Assembly: GCA_023421735.1 (NCBI GenBank)
Contig: JAEZSP010000051.1
Coordinates: 43,317-107,316 of the forward strand
DNA from: Bacillota bacterium
Lineage (GTDB): Bacteria; Bacillota_A; Clostridia; Christensenellales; Aristaeellaceae
Length of the DNA: 64,000 nucleotides
Reading direction: 5' to 3'
Part shown: one piece after another, positions 17,510 to 26,178 of the stretch
Position numbering within the stretch: position 1 is the stretch's first letter
Layout of the letters: the number at the start of each line of letters is the position of its first letter
Notes under the pieces: generated by a model
What the model saw: the letters and a program-made list of their open reading frames with translations, nothing else
The model's database searches: none
What the model was told of the DNA's origin: nothing
Made by a program: the position numbers and the translations under genes

Positions 17510-18411
17510 AGCGCTTCCACCGCCTCTTCGAGCGTTTGGGCGTCTTCGACGCCCAGCATTTTGACGTCCGCATTGATTTTGCCGATCAGTCCCGCGAGCG
17601 TCTTTCCGGGGCCGACCTCGACGAACGTGTCAAACCCGTTTTCGATCATGTGCTCCACCTCGGCCTGCCATCTGACGGGGCTCTTGATCTGATCCGCGAG
17701 CGCATCCGCAAATGCCCAGCCGTAGGGAAGGCCGGTCTTGTTGGAGTAGAGAAGCCCCTTGGGTTCCCGGAAGGCGACCGTTTTAAGTGCCTCCCTGAAT
17801 TTTTCCCCCGCTTCCGCCATATAGGGAGAGTGGAATGCGCCCTTCACCTTGAGGGGAATGCCGCGTCCGCCTGCCGCCTTGACCGCCGCGAGGAAATCCG
17901 GCATTTTTGCCTTTTCACCCGAAACGGTGATTTGACCGGGACAGTTGTAGTTGACAGGGTAGACGCCATGCGCGGCGCAAATCGCTTCCACGTCTGCGGC
18001 CGAGAGCTTCAATACGGCTGCCATTGCGCCCGTGGTCTTTTCGGCCTCATCCTGCATCAGCTGTGCGCGCAGCGAAACCAGCCGAAAGCCTTCCGTGAGG
18101 TCGACGACCCCTGATGCCGCGAGCGCAGAAACCTCGCCCAGCGAGAAGCCCGCGCAGGCGGCGGGTTTGATCCCCTTTGCCGCCAGTGCGTGCGCTGTCG
18201 CGAGTTCTACGGCATAGAGGCAGGGCTGCGTGTTTATCGTCTCCGAAAGTGCATCCTCAGGCCCATCAAAGCACATGGAAAGCGTGCCGGGGCGGATTGC
18301 CTCGAGCGCGTCGAAGACTGCCTTGGCAGCAGGGTTCGCCGCATAGAGCGATTTGCCCATGCCCGCCTTTTGCGCGCCCTGTCCGGGAAAGACGAACGCT
18401 AGCTTAGCCAT
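17503..18411 (-). CDS. fabD: Malonyl-CoA:ACP transacylase
   Basis: 302 aa. Transfers malonyl from CoA to ACP. N-terminal FVFPGQGAQKAGMGK, nucleophile Ser90 in GFSLGEVSAL, and catalytic His194 in KGAFHSPYM. The nucleophile elbow is GFSLGE, with Phe where most family members have His (GHSLGE). The gene overlaps fabK at its start (13 bp) and fabG at its end. Confidence 0.95.
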   Translation of the reverse strand: MAKLAFVFPGQGAQKAGMGKSLYAANPAAKAVFDALEAIRPGTLSMCFDGPEDALSETINTQPCLYAVELATAHALAAKGIKPAACAGFSLGEVSALAASGVVDLTEGFRLVSLRAQLMQDEAEKTTGAMAAVLKLSAADVEAICAAHGVYPVNYNCPGQITVSGEKAKMPDFLAAVKAAGGRGIPLKVKGAFHSPYMAEAGEKFREALKTVAFREPKGLLYSNKTGLPYGWAFADALADQIKSPVRWQAEVEHMIENGFDTFVEVGPGKTLAGLIGKINADVKMLGVEDAQTLEEAVEALC

Positions 18412-19343
18412 TTCGCCGCCCCCCTTAAAACTTCCTCCACGCCTTTCATCATGTCCCCGATAATTTCAGAACAGCTCTGTTCCTGATTGACGATGGCCGC
18501 GATCTGCCCCGCGAGGATGCAGCCGTTATCGGTGTCGCCCTCGACAGCGGCCATGCGCAATGCGCCTGTGCCGCGTTTTTCGAGATCCTCGTCGCATTCT
18601 CCGCCGTATTCTGCCTTTGTGTATGCCCGGGTGAACTGGTTTTTGAGTCCGCGCACGGGGTGGCCCAGGCGCTTGCCGGTCACGACGGTGGAAAGATCGT
18701 TGGCCTTAAGAACCTTGTTTTTGTAATTCTGATGGACATTGCATTCCGTAGCGGTCAAAAACCGCGTGCCCATCTGGATGCCCGACGCGCCCAGCATCAG
18801 GGCTGCGGCAAAGCCGCGTCCGTCGGCAATGCCGCCGGCGCCAATGACGGGCAGAGTCGTCGCATCCGCAATCTGCGGCAGGAGCGTCATGGTCGTGAGT
18901 TCCCCCACGTGTCCGCCGCTTTCGCCACCTTCCGCGATGACCGCCGACGCGCCGACGCGCGTCATCAGCTTCGCAAGCGCGACCGAGGCGACCACGGGAA
19001 TCACGGCGATGCCCGCTTCCTTAAATGCCGCCATGTACTTTGCGGGGTTGCCCGCACCGGTCGTTACGACCTTGACGCGTTCCTCACAAACCACGTTCGC
19101 CACTTCGTCTGCGAACGGGCTCATAAGCATGATGTTCACGCCAAATGGCTTTTTCGTCCTCGCGCGCGCGACCTGAATCTGCGTACGGACATAGCTCGCC
19201 GGGGCGTTGCCCGCAGCAATGATTCCAAGGCCGCCGGCCTCCGAAACCGCCGCTGCGAGACAGCCATCCGCAATCCATGCCATGCCGCCCTGCAGGATCG
19301 GGTATTCAATCCCGAGAAGCGCAGTCAGGGGCGAGTTAATCAT
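18399..19343 (-). CDS. fabK: Enoyl-ACP reductase II, FMN-dependent
   Basis: 314 aa. TIM-barrel nitronate-monooxygenase-like flavoprotein that performs the final reduction of elongation and is not homologous to FabI, which makes such organisms typically triclosan-tolerant. Motifs: PILQGGMAWIA at the N-terminus, GGESGGHVG, and the phosphate-binding GAGGIADGRGFAAALMLGA with GTRF. The longest open frame reaches 19679 but would read through acpP in another frame; the ATG at 19343 gives the family N-terminus and overlaps the acpP stop by 8 bp. Confidence 0.94.
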   Translation of the reverse strand: MINSPLTALLGIEYPILQGGMAWIADGCLAAAVSEAGGLGIIAAGNAPASYVRTQIQVARARTKKPFGVNIMLMSPFADEVANVVCEERVKVVTTGAGNPAKYMAAFKEAGIAVIPVVASVALAKLMTRVGASAVIAEGGESGGHVGELTTMTLLPQIADATTLPVIGAGGIADGRGFAAALMLGASGIQMGTRFLTATECNVHQNYKNKVLKANDLSTVVTGKRLGHPVRGLKNQFTRAYTKAEYGGECDEDLEKRGTGALRMAAVEGDTDNGCILAGQIAAIVNQEQSCSEIIGDMMKGVEEVLRGAAKWLS

Positions 19344-19566
19344 TGTATTTGGAGCCGATGTAATCGACGAGCTCCTGCACCGTTTCGACCTTTTGATCCA
19401 GCTCGACTTCCTTGCCGATCTTCTCTTCGAGCTGCATGACGATTTCGACGGTGTCCAAAGAGTCGATGCCGAGGTCGGCGAACTTCGTCTCGGGGGTGAT
19501 GGTGTTGACGTCGCAATCGACGTGCGCCGCGATGAGTTCCGCGATGGTCTCAAAAAGGTTATCCAT
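19336..19566 (-). CDS. acpP: Acyl carrier protein
   Basis: 76 aa acidic four-helix protein. Ser36 in LGIDSLDTVEIVMQLEEK is the phosphopantetheine attachment site. It carries the growing acyl chain for the enzymes encoded downstream. A Shine-Dalgarno GAGGACA precedes the ATG, which lies 12 bp after the degV stop. Confidence 0.96.
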   Translation of the reverse strand: MDNLFETIAELIAAHVDCDVNTITPETKFADLGIDSLDTVEIVMQLEEKIGKEVELDQKVETVQELVDYIGSKYND

Positions 19567-19578
19567 GTGAATGTCCTC

Positions 19579-20451
19579 CTATGATCTCGTTTTACCGATG
19601 AAGAATATCGCCAGGGTGCCCGGTCCGGCATGCGCGCCGATGACCGGACCCACGGGACCCACGATGACCTCGCGCGCACCTGCGCCCAGCACGAGGGATT
19701 TCAGCTCTTCTGCGTCAGTCGCGCAGTCTCCGTGGCTGATAAACACGGTTTGCGTTTGTATGTCCTGCGCCTCGGCTTCCAGCTTGTCCGCCAGCGCCCG
19801 GATTGCCGCGCGTCTGCCGCGCACGCGCCCCGCGCCCACGAGTCTGCCTTCGCCGTCCATGCGCATGACGGGCATGATGTGCAGTTTTTCGCCCGCCTCC
19901 TGCGCCGCGCTGGCTGAAAGCCGACCGCCGCGCTTCAAATAACGGGGATCGCCCACCGTAAACCAATGAAGCACGCGCGTGATCATACGCCGCGTGTAAT
20001 CCGTACATTCCGAAAGTGACATACCCGATTTTTTTGCCTGCGCGGCAAGATAAACCAAAAGGCCCTCGCCCATCGAGGCGGAGCGTGAATCGATCATTTC
20101 GATCCGTCCGCCGTGCTTCGCAATCGCCGCATCCGCCGCTTCGCGCGCGTTTGCGGCCGTCGCAGAAAGCGCTGAGGCCAGAGAGATGACCAGTATGTCT
20201 TTTCCGGACGCAAGCAGCCCATCGTACGCCTGTGCGAACTGGAAGGGCGACACGGCGGATGTGCGCGCAATCGCGCCCGCACGCAGGGTATCGTAAAAAT
20301 CTTTTACGGGCATCTCGCGCCAGTCAAGGTACCCGTGGTATGCGTGCGCGCCGATGGAGACCGTCAAAGGCAGCGTCTCGAGGTTCAGATCCCACGCCAA
20401 AGCGGCGGGAAGGTCGCACGACGTATCCGTCAGTATCGCATAATCGCGCAT
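19579..20451 (-). CDS. DegV family fatty-acid-binding protein (FakB-like)
   Basis: 290 aa. DegV fold with N-terminal YAILTDTSCDLPAAL, the SAVSPFQFAQAYDGLLASGKDILVISLASALSAT region, and IEMIDSRSASMGEGLLV. Family members bind a fatty acid and present it to the kinase FakA for phosphorylation. It is the first gene of the operon and sits 12 bp before acpP, so it shares the operon promoter. This position, occupied by fabT/fabH in many Firmicutes, supports a fatty-acid role. No fakA is in the window. Confidence 0.88.
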   Translation of the reverse strand: MRDYAILTDTSCDLPAALAWDLNLETLPLTVSIGAHAYHGYLDWREMPVKDFYDTLRAGAIARTSAVSPFQFAQAYDGLLASGKDILVISLASALSATAANAREAADAAIAKHGGRIEMIDSRSASMGEGLLVYLAAQAKKSGMSLSECTDYTRRMITRVLHWFTVGDPRYLKRGGRLSASAAQEAGEKLHIMPVMRMDGEGRLVGAGRVRGRRAAIRALADKLEAEAQDIQTQTVFISHGDCATDAEELKSLVLGAGAREVIVGPVGPVIGAHAGPGTLAIFFIGKTRS

Positions 20452-20476
20452 GAATGCCTCCGAAATGTGATTGAGC

Positions 20477-20501
20477 GAGGTAAGCAGTGATAACTTGCCT
20501 C
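20477..20501 (-). promoter_or_regulatory. Candidate operator of the fatty-acid operon
   Basis: An inverted repeat with 8-bp arms (GAGGTAAG and CTTGCCTC, one mismatch) separated by 9 bp lies directly downstream of the -10 box, where a bound repressor would block transcription start. The protein that would bind is unknown; the TetR-type gene 350 bp away is one candidate. Confidence 0.45.
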
Positions 20502-20530
20502 ATTATAGCCGACTTGTGTTAAGCTGTCAA
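20502..20530 (-). promoter_or_regulatory. Promoter of the degV-acp-fab-acc operon
   Basis: On the minus strand TTGACA and TATAAT are separated by 17 bp, a perfect sigma-70/SigA consensus, 50 bp upstream of the degV start. Confidence 0.85.
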
Positions 20531-20824
20531 GATTGACGGCCTCCCCTTTCAGGGCTTACGCATGAACTATGTTCATACGTAAGCCAAAGGAACGAGGAAC
20601 CGGATTTCTTAATTTTCTCACGAAAATTCCGGGCGAAATCCGGGGACATGAACTGATTCGTCGCCGGGCGGGCATGCTCGCCCTTCGGACGAATCCATTT
20701 TCGCCGGCAAAGCCGATAAAAATGATGATACATGAAGGGCTGTGACCCTCCAAACCTCCCGAGGTTCATACTTTCTTTATTCATGCGTTGGCCGTGCTCC
20801 CCTTTTGCATGGGGGGAACCGCCC
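20531..20824. other. Non-coding spacer with a long hairpin, downstream of the TetR gene
   Basis: About 290 bp without a credible gene. At 20553-20585 a 15-bp inverted repeat (GGCTTACGCATGAAC and GTTCATACGTAAGCC, one mismatch) surrounds a 3-base loop. The rest has no SD-led frame with recognisable protein character, although the minus strand is open for ~139 codons through this stretch. It may be a repeat element or a structured RNA; only genome comparison could tell. Confidence 0.4.
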
Positions 20825-21400
20825 TCAGGGGAGGTCGAATTCCCTGTCGATGGCGTACTCCACGGAGGCCATGTTTTCCTCGTTGTAGGCGAGCTGCTTG
20901 TTGTCAAACAGCAGTGCCGCGCCGTAGATGAGTGAGCGCACGACATAGGTCTTTCGCCGCCGTACCTTCTCGTCCATGTGAACGGATTTGCAGTATTGGT
21001 CGATTACCTCGCGGGTCAATTGCGTCATTTCGCCCCGAAGCCGGGCATATTCCGTGTCCAGCGTATCGTCCCGGAGCATGATGACGGATCGAAAGTTGGG
21101 ATTTTCCATCAAAAACCGGATGTAAGCCTTTGAGATCTTCACGATCTGTCTGCGCAGATCTGTCGGATGCGCATCGATGATCTGCCGTTGCCGGACACCC
21201 CACAGGTCGTTGATGTACTCGATGATCGCTGTGACAAACGCCTGCTTGTCCTTAAAGTGCTTGTACGGCGCGGCGCAGGAGAGCGCACACGCGGCGGCGA
21301 CCCGGCGGATCGAGAAGTTTTGGATGCCTTGCCGGCTCAGCTCGCGCATGCCCGCGTTGATCAGGCGCTCGCGTACCGGTAGTTGGGATCCTTCGACCAT
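20825..21400 (-). CDS. TetR family transcriptional regulator
   Basis: 191 aa. N-terminal helix-turn-helix: RERLINAGMRELSRQGIQNF, then IRRVAAACALSCAAPYKHFKDK. The C-terminal ligand domain is not assignable. An upstream ATG at 21433 is in frame, but it lies within the -10 box of the only clear promoter, so it cannot be the start of that transcript. The ATG at 21400 follows GGAGGGA at a good spacing and is used here. The target is unknown; candidates are its own promoter and the adjacent fatty-acid operon, which runs in the same direction. Confidence 0.88.
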   Translation of the reverse strand: MVEGSQLPVRERLINAGMRELSRQGIQNFSIRRVAAACALSCAAPYKHFKDKQAFVTAIIEYINDLWGVRQRQIIDAHPTDLRRQIVKISKAYIRFLMENPNFRSVIMLRDDTLDTEYARLRGEMTQLTREVIDQYCKSVHMDEKVRRRKTYVVRSLIYGAALLFDNKQLAYNEENMASVEYAIDREFDLP

Positions 21401-21431
21401 GGATGCTCCCTCCGATTTGGCTGTTTCCGCC

Positions 21432-21461
21432 ATTATAAGCGAAAAGGTGGGGTCCTGTCAA
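21432..21461 (-). promoter_or_regulatory. Promoter of the TetR-type gene
   Basis: Minus strand TTGACA, 18-bp spacer, TATAAT. The -10 box includes an in-frame ATG that is therefore unlikely to be the translation start. Confidence 0.75.
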
Positions 21462-21463
21462 AC

Positions 21464-21492
21464 CTGAAAACCCCGGGGGACAACCCCCGGGG
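21464..21492 (-). terminator. Terminator downstream of the GH106-type gene
   Basis: Minus strand CCCCGGGGG, 4-base loop, CCCCCGGGG, then TTTTC, 17 bp after the glycosidase stop codon. Confidence 0.7.
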
Positions 21493-21508
21493 CATCAAAG
21501 GGTTTGTT

Positions 21509-24500
21509 TTATCCGATTGTGATCGCGGGCGAAGCCTCCAACCCATAGGGGATGAAGTCATAGGCGCTGGCGGCGGGCGCTGCGGTTGGCGCGCTTTTCC
21601 ACATGGCAGGCCATGCGCTGCCGCGCGCGGTGTGAAAGTGTGGACCGAGGAGGTTCTTGAAACCGCCACAGACGCGGATTTCGATCTGATTTTCGCCGGG
21701 CTTTAGGTGCGCGGCGATGTCGAGCGGCCTTCTGCCGTCCGCGTGCATGAGTCCTACGGGTGCGCCGTTGACCGAAACGGAGACGGCGGTCGCCTCGTAG
21801 GCGGAGAGGTCGAGCTGCGCGGCGCGCGGCGCGTCCGCGAGCTGTGCCGTGTACGCATAGACGACCGCGTGCGGGTAAAACGGCATGCCGCTTGCGCCCC
21901 ATGCACCCATCGTCATCGGCTTGGATGGCGCAATCTGCCAGCCGTTCGCCGCCGGTTCGACGGCGAAATCGCCCATCAGGTAAATGGGTTCCAGTTCAAA
22001 GCGGGAATCAAAGACGTCCACGACGACATCGATCGCGTTTTCACCCGGAACGACCAACGCCGCGATGTCCGCCACCCCGATGTGCCGGTCAAGGAACGTC
22101 TCGCCCGCGTTCCACGGCGCATCTTTGCCGTTGACGACCAGCCTGCAGATTTCCGGCCTTTCGGCCGCAACCGTAAGCTTTTGCGGCGCAAAGGATGCTG
22201 CGGTCTGGAATCGGTAGGTTGCCCGGAACCCGCTCTCCGCCCCGTAGTTCGCGTTGCGCGAGAGGATGTTCCCATGGTATTGCACCTTGTTGTCCCAGGG
22301 ATTGTTCAAAAAACCGCGTTCGGAGAAGATCAGATCGGCGGCGCGCAGCACGTCGATGCCCTTCAGCGTGCCCAGATCGACCCGCTCGATGGGCAGTATA
22401 TTGTCCTTTTCCGCCCGGATGCCGGCAAGTGTCAGCGCGGTCAGTTGCGTTGCCGGAAGCGCGGGTGCGGGCTGCGCGGCGGCAGCCGCCGTCATGCGAA
22501 TCATGGCCGATTGGTTGCGGGCAAGGGAGAGACGGAAGGCCGTCTGTCCGTCCGAAACCGCATGCGAAATGGCGTACTCCTTACCCGTGAATAAATCAAG
22601 TCCCGTAACGCCCGCACCGTCGATCGTGATGTCTGCATCGAAGGTGTCCATCGCGTGATTGACGAAGAACCAAACGGTTTCGCCATTCGGCAACGCCCGG
22701 CGCATGTGCGCGAAGCCCTCCGGGAAGGCCGCGTTCGCCGTGATCCGCCGCGGCAGGCGCTGTGCGAGCCATTCATCGAGTTCATCAAGGGAGATGTCCG
22801 TACCGAGGTTTTCAAACGCCGCTTCAAATACCAGTCCGTCCACATACGGCCCGGGCTTTCCAACCGTGCGCACCTCGATGCCCATTGCCGCACATTTTTT
22901 AAGGAGGGAGATGGTCGAGGAGAGCATGTTTTTCATGTCGCCGGAGACCAGCACGACGGAGTAAGCCTGTTTTTCGACCGTCAACGCGCCATCCGACACC
23001 GCCGCATGGCGTGCGAGTGTAAATTCGTCGCCGTAGTCAAAGTCCCACTGAAGATCGGTTAACTTTTGCGAAAGCGCGAGGAATTGCGTCATGTCGGGGT
23101 TCCTGATCGCATCCGCGCCAGGATCGGAGAACATGTTCCCCGCCTCGTCCTCGTAAGGCACGAGATAGCCCGTGGTTGACGGATTGAGAACCAAGATCCG
23201 CTGTTCCATTTTGCCGCGTGTCAGCAGGTAGGATGCACGCCCGAGATAGTCGTTCATCACCGTGTATTCGTCCCACCAGGGTTCGCGCCAGTCGAAGGAT
23301 TGCGGATGATCGCGCTTGCGCGCTCCTGCGATGGTGGCATAAGTCAGGTGTTGATTGATGAAATTGACGCCGTTGACGAGTACCCAGTCGCCCATCCGCT
23401 TGTAATCCTCAAATGTGGAATCCCAGCCGCCCGCGCCATAGAGTTCGCACAGGGCACGCTCCTTGCCAAATTGGTTGACGGCGCTGCGCAGTTCGCGGAT
23501 GGTGAGCGCCAGGGCGTGAGAGGGCGTCTCGCGCAGGTAATTCGAGAGCAGCATGTCGATGGCGGGCCACTGATGGAATTCGTAGTTCGCCTGCATGGAA
23601 GGTGACGTATTTTGGCCAACATGCGGCCATTGATGCTCGAGATAGTGGCCCGTCCAGTTGATCCCATGCTCCGCACACCATGTTCCATTCGCTTCAATCC
23701 AGTTCTGCGTCCACAGTTCGTGAATCGTGCGATAGTAGTCAAAGCGCACTTTCACCGCCGGATGGTCGAAGTCGCCCTCCACGTCCCGGAAGATGCAGGG
23801 CAGATTATTCAGAAGGCTGTAGCCGTTGATCCGCCGAAACTCGTTTGCAAACCAGTTCGAGAACGGCAGCGCGGGCTTTCCGGATCCATACACCCCGCCG
23901 GAGCCCACATAGGGCTCGTCCGTGAAGATCGCGGGAACCGCGTCCCCGAAATCCGTACCGAAGTTGGCATAATACTTCTCGTAGGTCGCTTCGATGAACT
24001 TTTTCTGTCCTTCAGGACGCATGAGGTCGATATAGCCAAACCCGGCCAGCCAGCCGGTCGTCGACGCCTTCGCGCGCACCGCGAGGAACAGCTCACCCTG
24101 CCAGTCATCGGGATTCGTTCCCGCGAGATTGCGCGTGATTTTCAACGTTCCGTTGTCCGATTCACATTGGAATGCCGCAATGATCTCGTCGCGCATGTCC
24201 TTGCGTTTTTCGGCATCGACGATTTCATATGCGATGCCCTCCGCCAGGCAATCCGGAAGCGCGGCCGAAACCTCGCCGCCCGCAAAGCCCGACGGATAGG
24301 AATTCTCGTCGTAAATGTAGAGCTTCATGCCGTGCTTTTTCGCCGTCTGGAGGGCATGCGCCCAGCGTGCGAACCAATCGTCATCCAGATATCCGGAAAT
24401 GAGTCCCGGGCGCGGATGGACAAATGCGCCGCCGAAGCCGTGTTGGGAAAGTTCCGCGAGTTGCTCGTCGATTTCTGCGTCCGTCATCTCGTCATTCCAA

Positions 24501-24565
24501 ACCCACAGGGGGGCGGGCTTGAAAAGCGCGGGCGGGTTTTGGAAGCCCTTTTTGATCTGATCCAT
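21509..24565 (-). CDS. Glycoside hydrolase, GH106-like (alpha-L-rhamnosidase type)
   Basis: 1018 aa, no obvious signal peptide, so probably cytoplasmic. The N-terminal segment (FQNPPALFKPAPLWVWNDEM, then GFGGAFVHPRPGL and YIYDENSYPSGFAGGEV) is typical of GH106 and related large TIM-barrel glycosidases that attack rhamnose-containing glycans. A C-terminal beta-sandwich with carbohydrate-binding character follows (VNGKDAPWNAGETFLDRHI, LKPGENQIEIRVCGGFKN). The ATG at 24565 follows GGGAGG and starts 2 bp after the isomerase gene stop, so the two form an operon. Substrate specificity cannot be fixed from sequence alone. Confidence 0.8.
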   Translation of the reverse strand: MDQIKKGFQNPPALFKPAPLWVWNDEMTDAEIDEQLAELSQHGFGGAFVHPRPGLISGYLDDDWFARWAHALQTAKKHGMKLYIYDENSYPSGFAGGEVSAALPDCLAEGIAYEIVDAEKRKDMRDEIIAAFQCESDNGTLKITRNLAGTNPDDWQGELFLAVRAKASTTGWLAGFGYIDLMRPEGQKKFIEATYEKYYANFGTDFGDAVPAIFTDEPYVGSGGVYGSGKPALPFSNWFANEFRRINGYSLLNNLPCIFRDVEGDFDHPAVKVRFDYYRTIHELWTQNWIEANGTWCAEHGINWTGHYLEHQWPHVGQNTSPSMQANYEFHQWPAIDMLLSNYLRETPSHALALTIRELRSAVNQFGKERALCELYGAGGWDSTFEDYKRMGDWVLVNGVNFINQHLTYATIAGARKRDHPQSFDWREPWWDEYTVMNDYLGRASYLLTRGKMEQRILVLNPSTTGYLVPYEDEAGNMFSDPGADAIRNPDMTQFLALSQKLTDLQWDFDYGDEFTLARHAAVSDGALTVEKQAYSVVLVSGDMKNMLSSTISLLKKCAAMGIEVRTVGKPGPYVDGLVFEAAFENLGTDISLDELDEWLAQRLPRRITANAAFPEGFAHMRRALPNGETVWFFVNHAMDTFDADITIDGAGVTGLDLFTGKEYAISHAVSDGQTAFRLSLARNQSAMIRMTAAAAAQPAPALPATQLTALTLAGIRAEKDNILPIERVDLGTLKGIDVLRAADLIFSERGFLNNPWDNKVQYHGNILSRNANYGAESGFRATYRFQTAASFAPQKLTVAAERPEICRLVVNGKDAPWNAGETFLDRHIGVADIAALVVPGENAIDVVVDVFDSRFELEPIYLMGDFAVEPAANGWQIAPSKPMTMGAWGASGMPFYPHAVVYAYTAQLADAPRAAQLDLSAYEATAVSVSVNGAPVGLMHADGRRPLDIAAHLKPGENQIEIRVCGGFKNLLGPHFHTARGSAWPAMWKSAPTAAPAASAYDFIPYGLEASPAITIG

Positions 24566-24567
24566 CG

Positions 24568-26061
24568 TTACGCCTCCCTTTTCGTGCCGACCCGGCAAAA
24601 TTCGATGCCCACGAGGTCGGCGACCTTTTCAAACAGCGCCGCGTTGTGTCCAACGCTCATGGCGCAGTGGTGCGTGGGCGCGAGGCGGAACCAGGCGTCC
24701 ATGTACTCGTCCAAATCCATGCCGAAGTCGACGTGTGTTTGCGTGTTGCCGATTTTGAGAATGGGGAACCGAAGCGCTTCGCCCTCGCTGACGATCATCC
24801 GAAGGCCGCCGTTTCTCGTCTGCGTGATGCCGAGCGTCGTGATCGGGCCGTTTGCCACCCGCGCCTCGACGGATACGCCGCTGCCGCGTTTCCCGTGGTA
24901 CACGCCCATCCCGCGCAGCATGGGCTTGCCGTCCGCGATGGAAATGTGAAACGGGCCGTCGTGACCGAGAAGCATGGTGTTCGAAAGGTAGTCCATCGCC
25001 ACGATCTCCGAGAAAGAGCCGCCCACGCCGAGCAGATCGGAGATTTTCATCGCCGCACAGGTCTTCATGTCGCCCTCGCCCGCACAGGGAATGCCCTCCG
25101 CCGTCAACAGCGAGTGGCCGACGATGAATCCACCCTGAATCTGTTCGTATTGATTGCCGTCCGCGCCGTGGTAATAATAGGAAAGGGCGTCGAGCGCGAA
25201 GTCGTCCGTGAGTTTCTTTTGTGCGACTGCGATCCTGGCCGACCAGTCAAGCTGCTCTTCGGTGGGCTTTTTCGCGATGGGATCGGAGGGAGAATCGCCC
25301 GAGATTTCGAAAAATGCGGCGATTCGCTCTCGCATCCGTGCAACTTCCGTGTCCGTAACCCTTTCGAGCCGCGACGCAAGGTCGCACATTTCAAGAAGCT
25401 CCACGTGGATGCCAAGTTTTGCGGACAGGAGCGTGAAGTCGGAATACATGTCGAGCATGCCCGTGTAATTGCCGCCGAGGAAGCCAAACCGCGCGCTTTG
25501 AAGCGCCGCTTTGACACCTGCCGCACGCGCCCAGTTCTCGATCTCCTTCCACGCGCGCACGGCGCTTTCCATCTTGCTTGTTTTTTCGTCTGCCGCGGCG
25601 CCTGTTGGTGTTTCGGGAAGGCCGAGCAGTCCGTTCACACAGCGAAATGGAATGCCCGCGCGCTCGAACGCATTCGAGGCCTCCGGAACCGCGCAGCCTA
25701 CGCATTGGGCGAGCCATTCGCCGGTTCCGGTCTTGTCATAGTTCATGCGCGGCGCGGGCTGGAGGTTTAGGACGACCACGGGCGCCTTGCAGATCTGGCT
25801 GACCGGAACGACGCAGCTGGATGTGAAATAGGTGGCGCTGTGGAGGAAGATGATGTCGACGTTCCTGGCATTCATAAATTCGCCCGCTTCGCGTGCCGTG
25901 TCGGGATCATCGACGATGCCGAAGTTGTGTACCTCGCCGAATGCCGAGAGCTTCTTTGCGATGAACGTGTTATAGCCCATAAGCCGCTCTTTCAGGCCTG
26001 CAAATTGATCCCAATATGCCCGAAGACCCGCGCTATACAGGCCGATTCTCGCCTTCCGCAT
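24568..26061 (-). CDS. L-arabinose/L-fucose isomerase-like protein
   Basis: 497 aa, the length of AraA. The N-terminal half (RIGLYSAGLRAYWDQFAGL; FLHSATYFTSS; LNLQPAPRMNY) and the C-terminal half (GEGDMKTCAAMKISDLLG; LGHDGPFHIS; APTHHCAMSVGHN) follow the arabinose/fucose isomerase fold with likely metal ligands in the GEGD, GHD and HH positions. Compared with true AraA, the region around MDYLSN has Asp where a Glu is usual, so another sugar (for example rhamnose-derived or uncommon pentose) is possible. It is cotranscribed with the GH106-like gene and divergent from an AraC regulator. Confidence 0.75.
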   Translation of the reverse strand: MRKARIGLYSAGLRAYWDQFAGLKERLMGYNTFIAKKLSAFGEVHNFGIVDDPDTAREAGEFMNARNVDIIFLHSATYFTSSCVVPVSQICKAPVVVLNLQPAPRMNYDKTGTGEWLAQCVGCAVPEASNAFERAGIPFRCVNGLLGLPETPTGAAADEKTSKMESAVRAWKEIENWARAAGVKAALQSARFGFLGGNYTGMLDMYSDFTLLSAKLGIHVELLEMCDLASRLERVTDTEVARMRERIAAFFEISGDSPSDPIAKKPTEEQLDWSARIAVAQKKLTDDFALDALSYYYHGADGNQYEQIQGGFIVGHSLLTAEGIPCAGEGDMKTCAAMKISDLLGVGGSFSEIVAMDYLSNTMLLGHDGPFHISIADGKPMLRGMGVYHGKRGSGVSVEARVANGPITTLGITQTRNGGLRMIVSEGEALRFPILKIGNTQTHVDFGMDLDEYMDAWFRLAPTHHCAMSVGHNAALFEKVADLVGIEFCRVGTKREA

Positions 26062-26093
26062 AATGATTTCCTCCCATATGTTTTCTTATCATA

Positions 26094-26122
26094 AATATAA
26101 CCCGCCGTTGACGAAGGGACAA
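26094..26122 (-). promoter_or_regulatory. Candidate promoter of the isomerase-glycosidase operon
   Basis: Minus strand TTGTCC and TATATT separated by 17 bp, ~33 bp upstream of the isomerase start. The imperfect -35 box is compatible with activation by the divergent AraC protein. Confidence 0.45.
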
Positions 26123-26178
26123 GGCACGTTCTTGTCGAATCATAGTATGAAATTGCTGTTCATCGGAGCGTGTAGCAT

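Noticed and set aside
20527..20946. 139-aa minus-strand frame overlapping the end of the TetR gene
   Set aside because: Its first part is the TetR coding region read in another frame and the rest crosses the hairpin; no ribosome site or family feature supports it, though the spacer may hold a repeat element.
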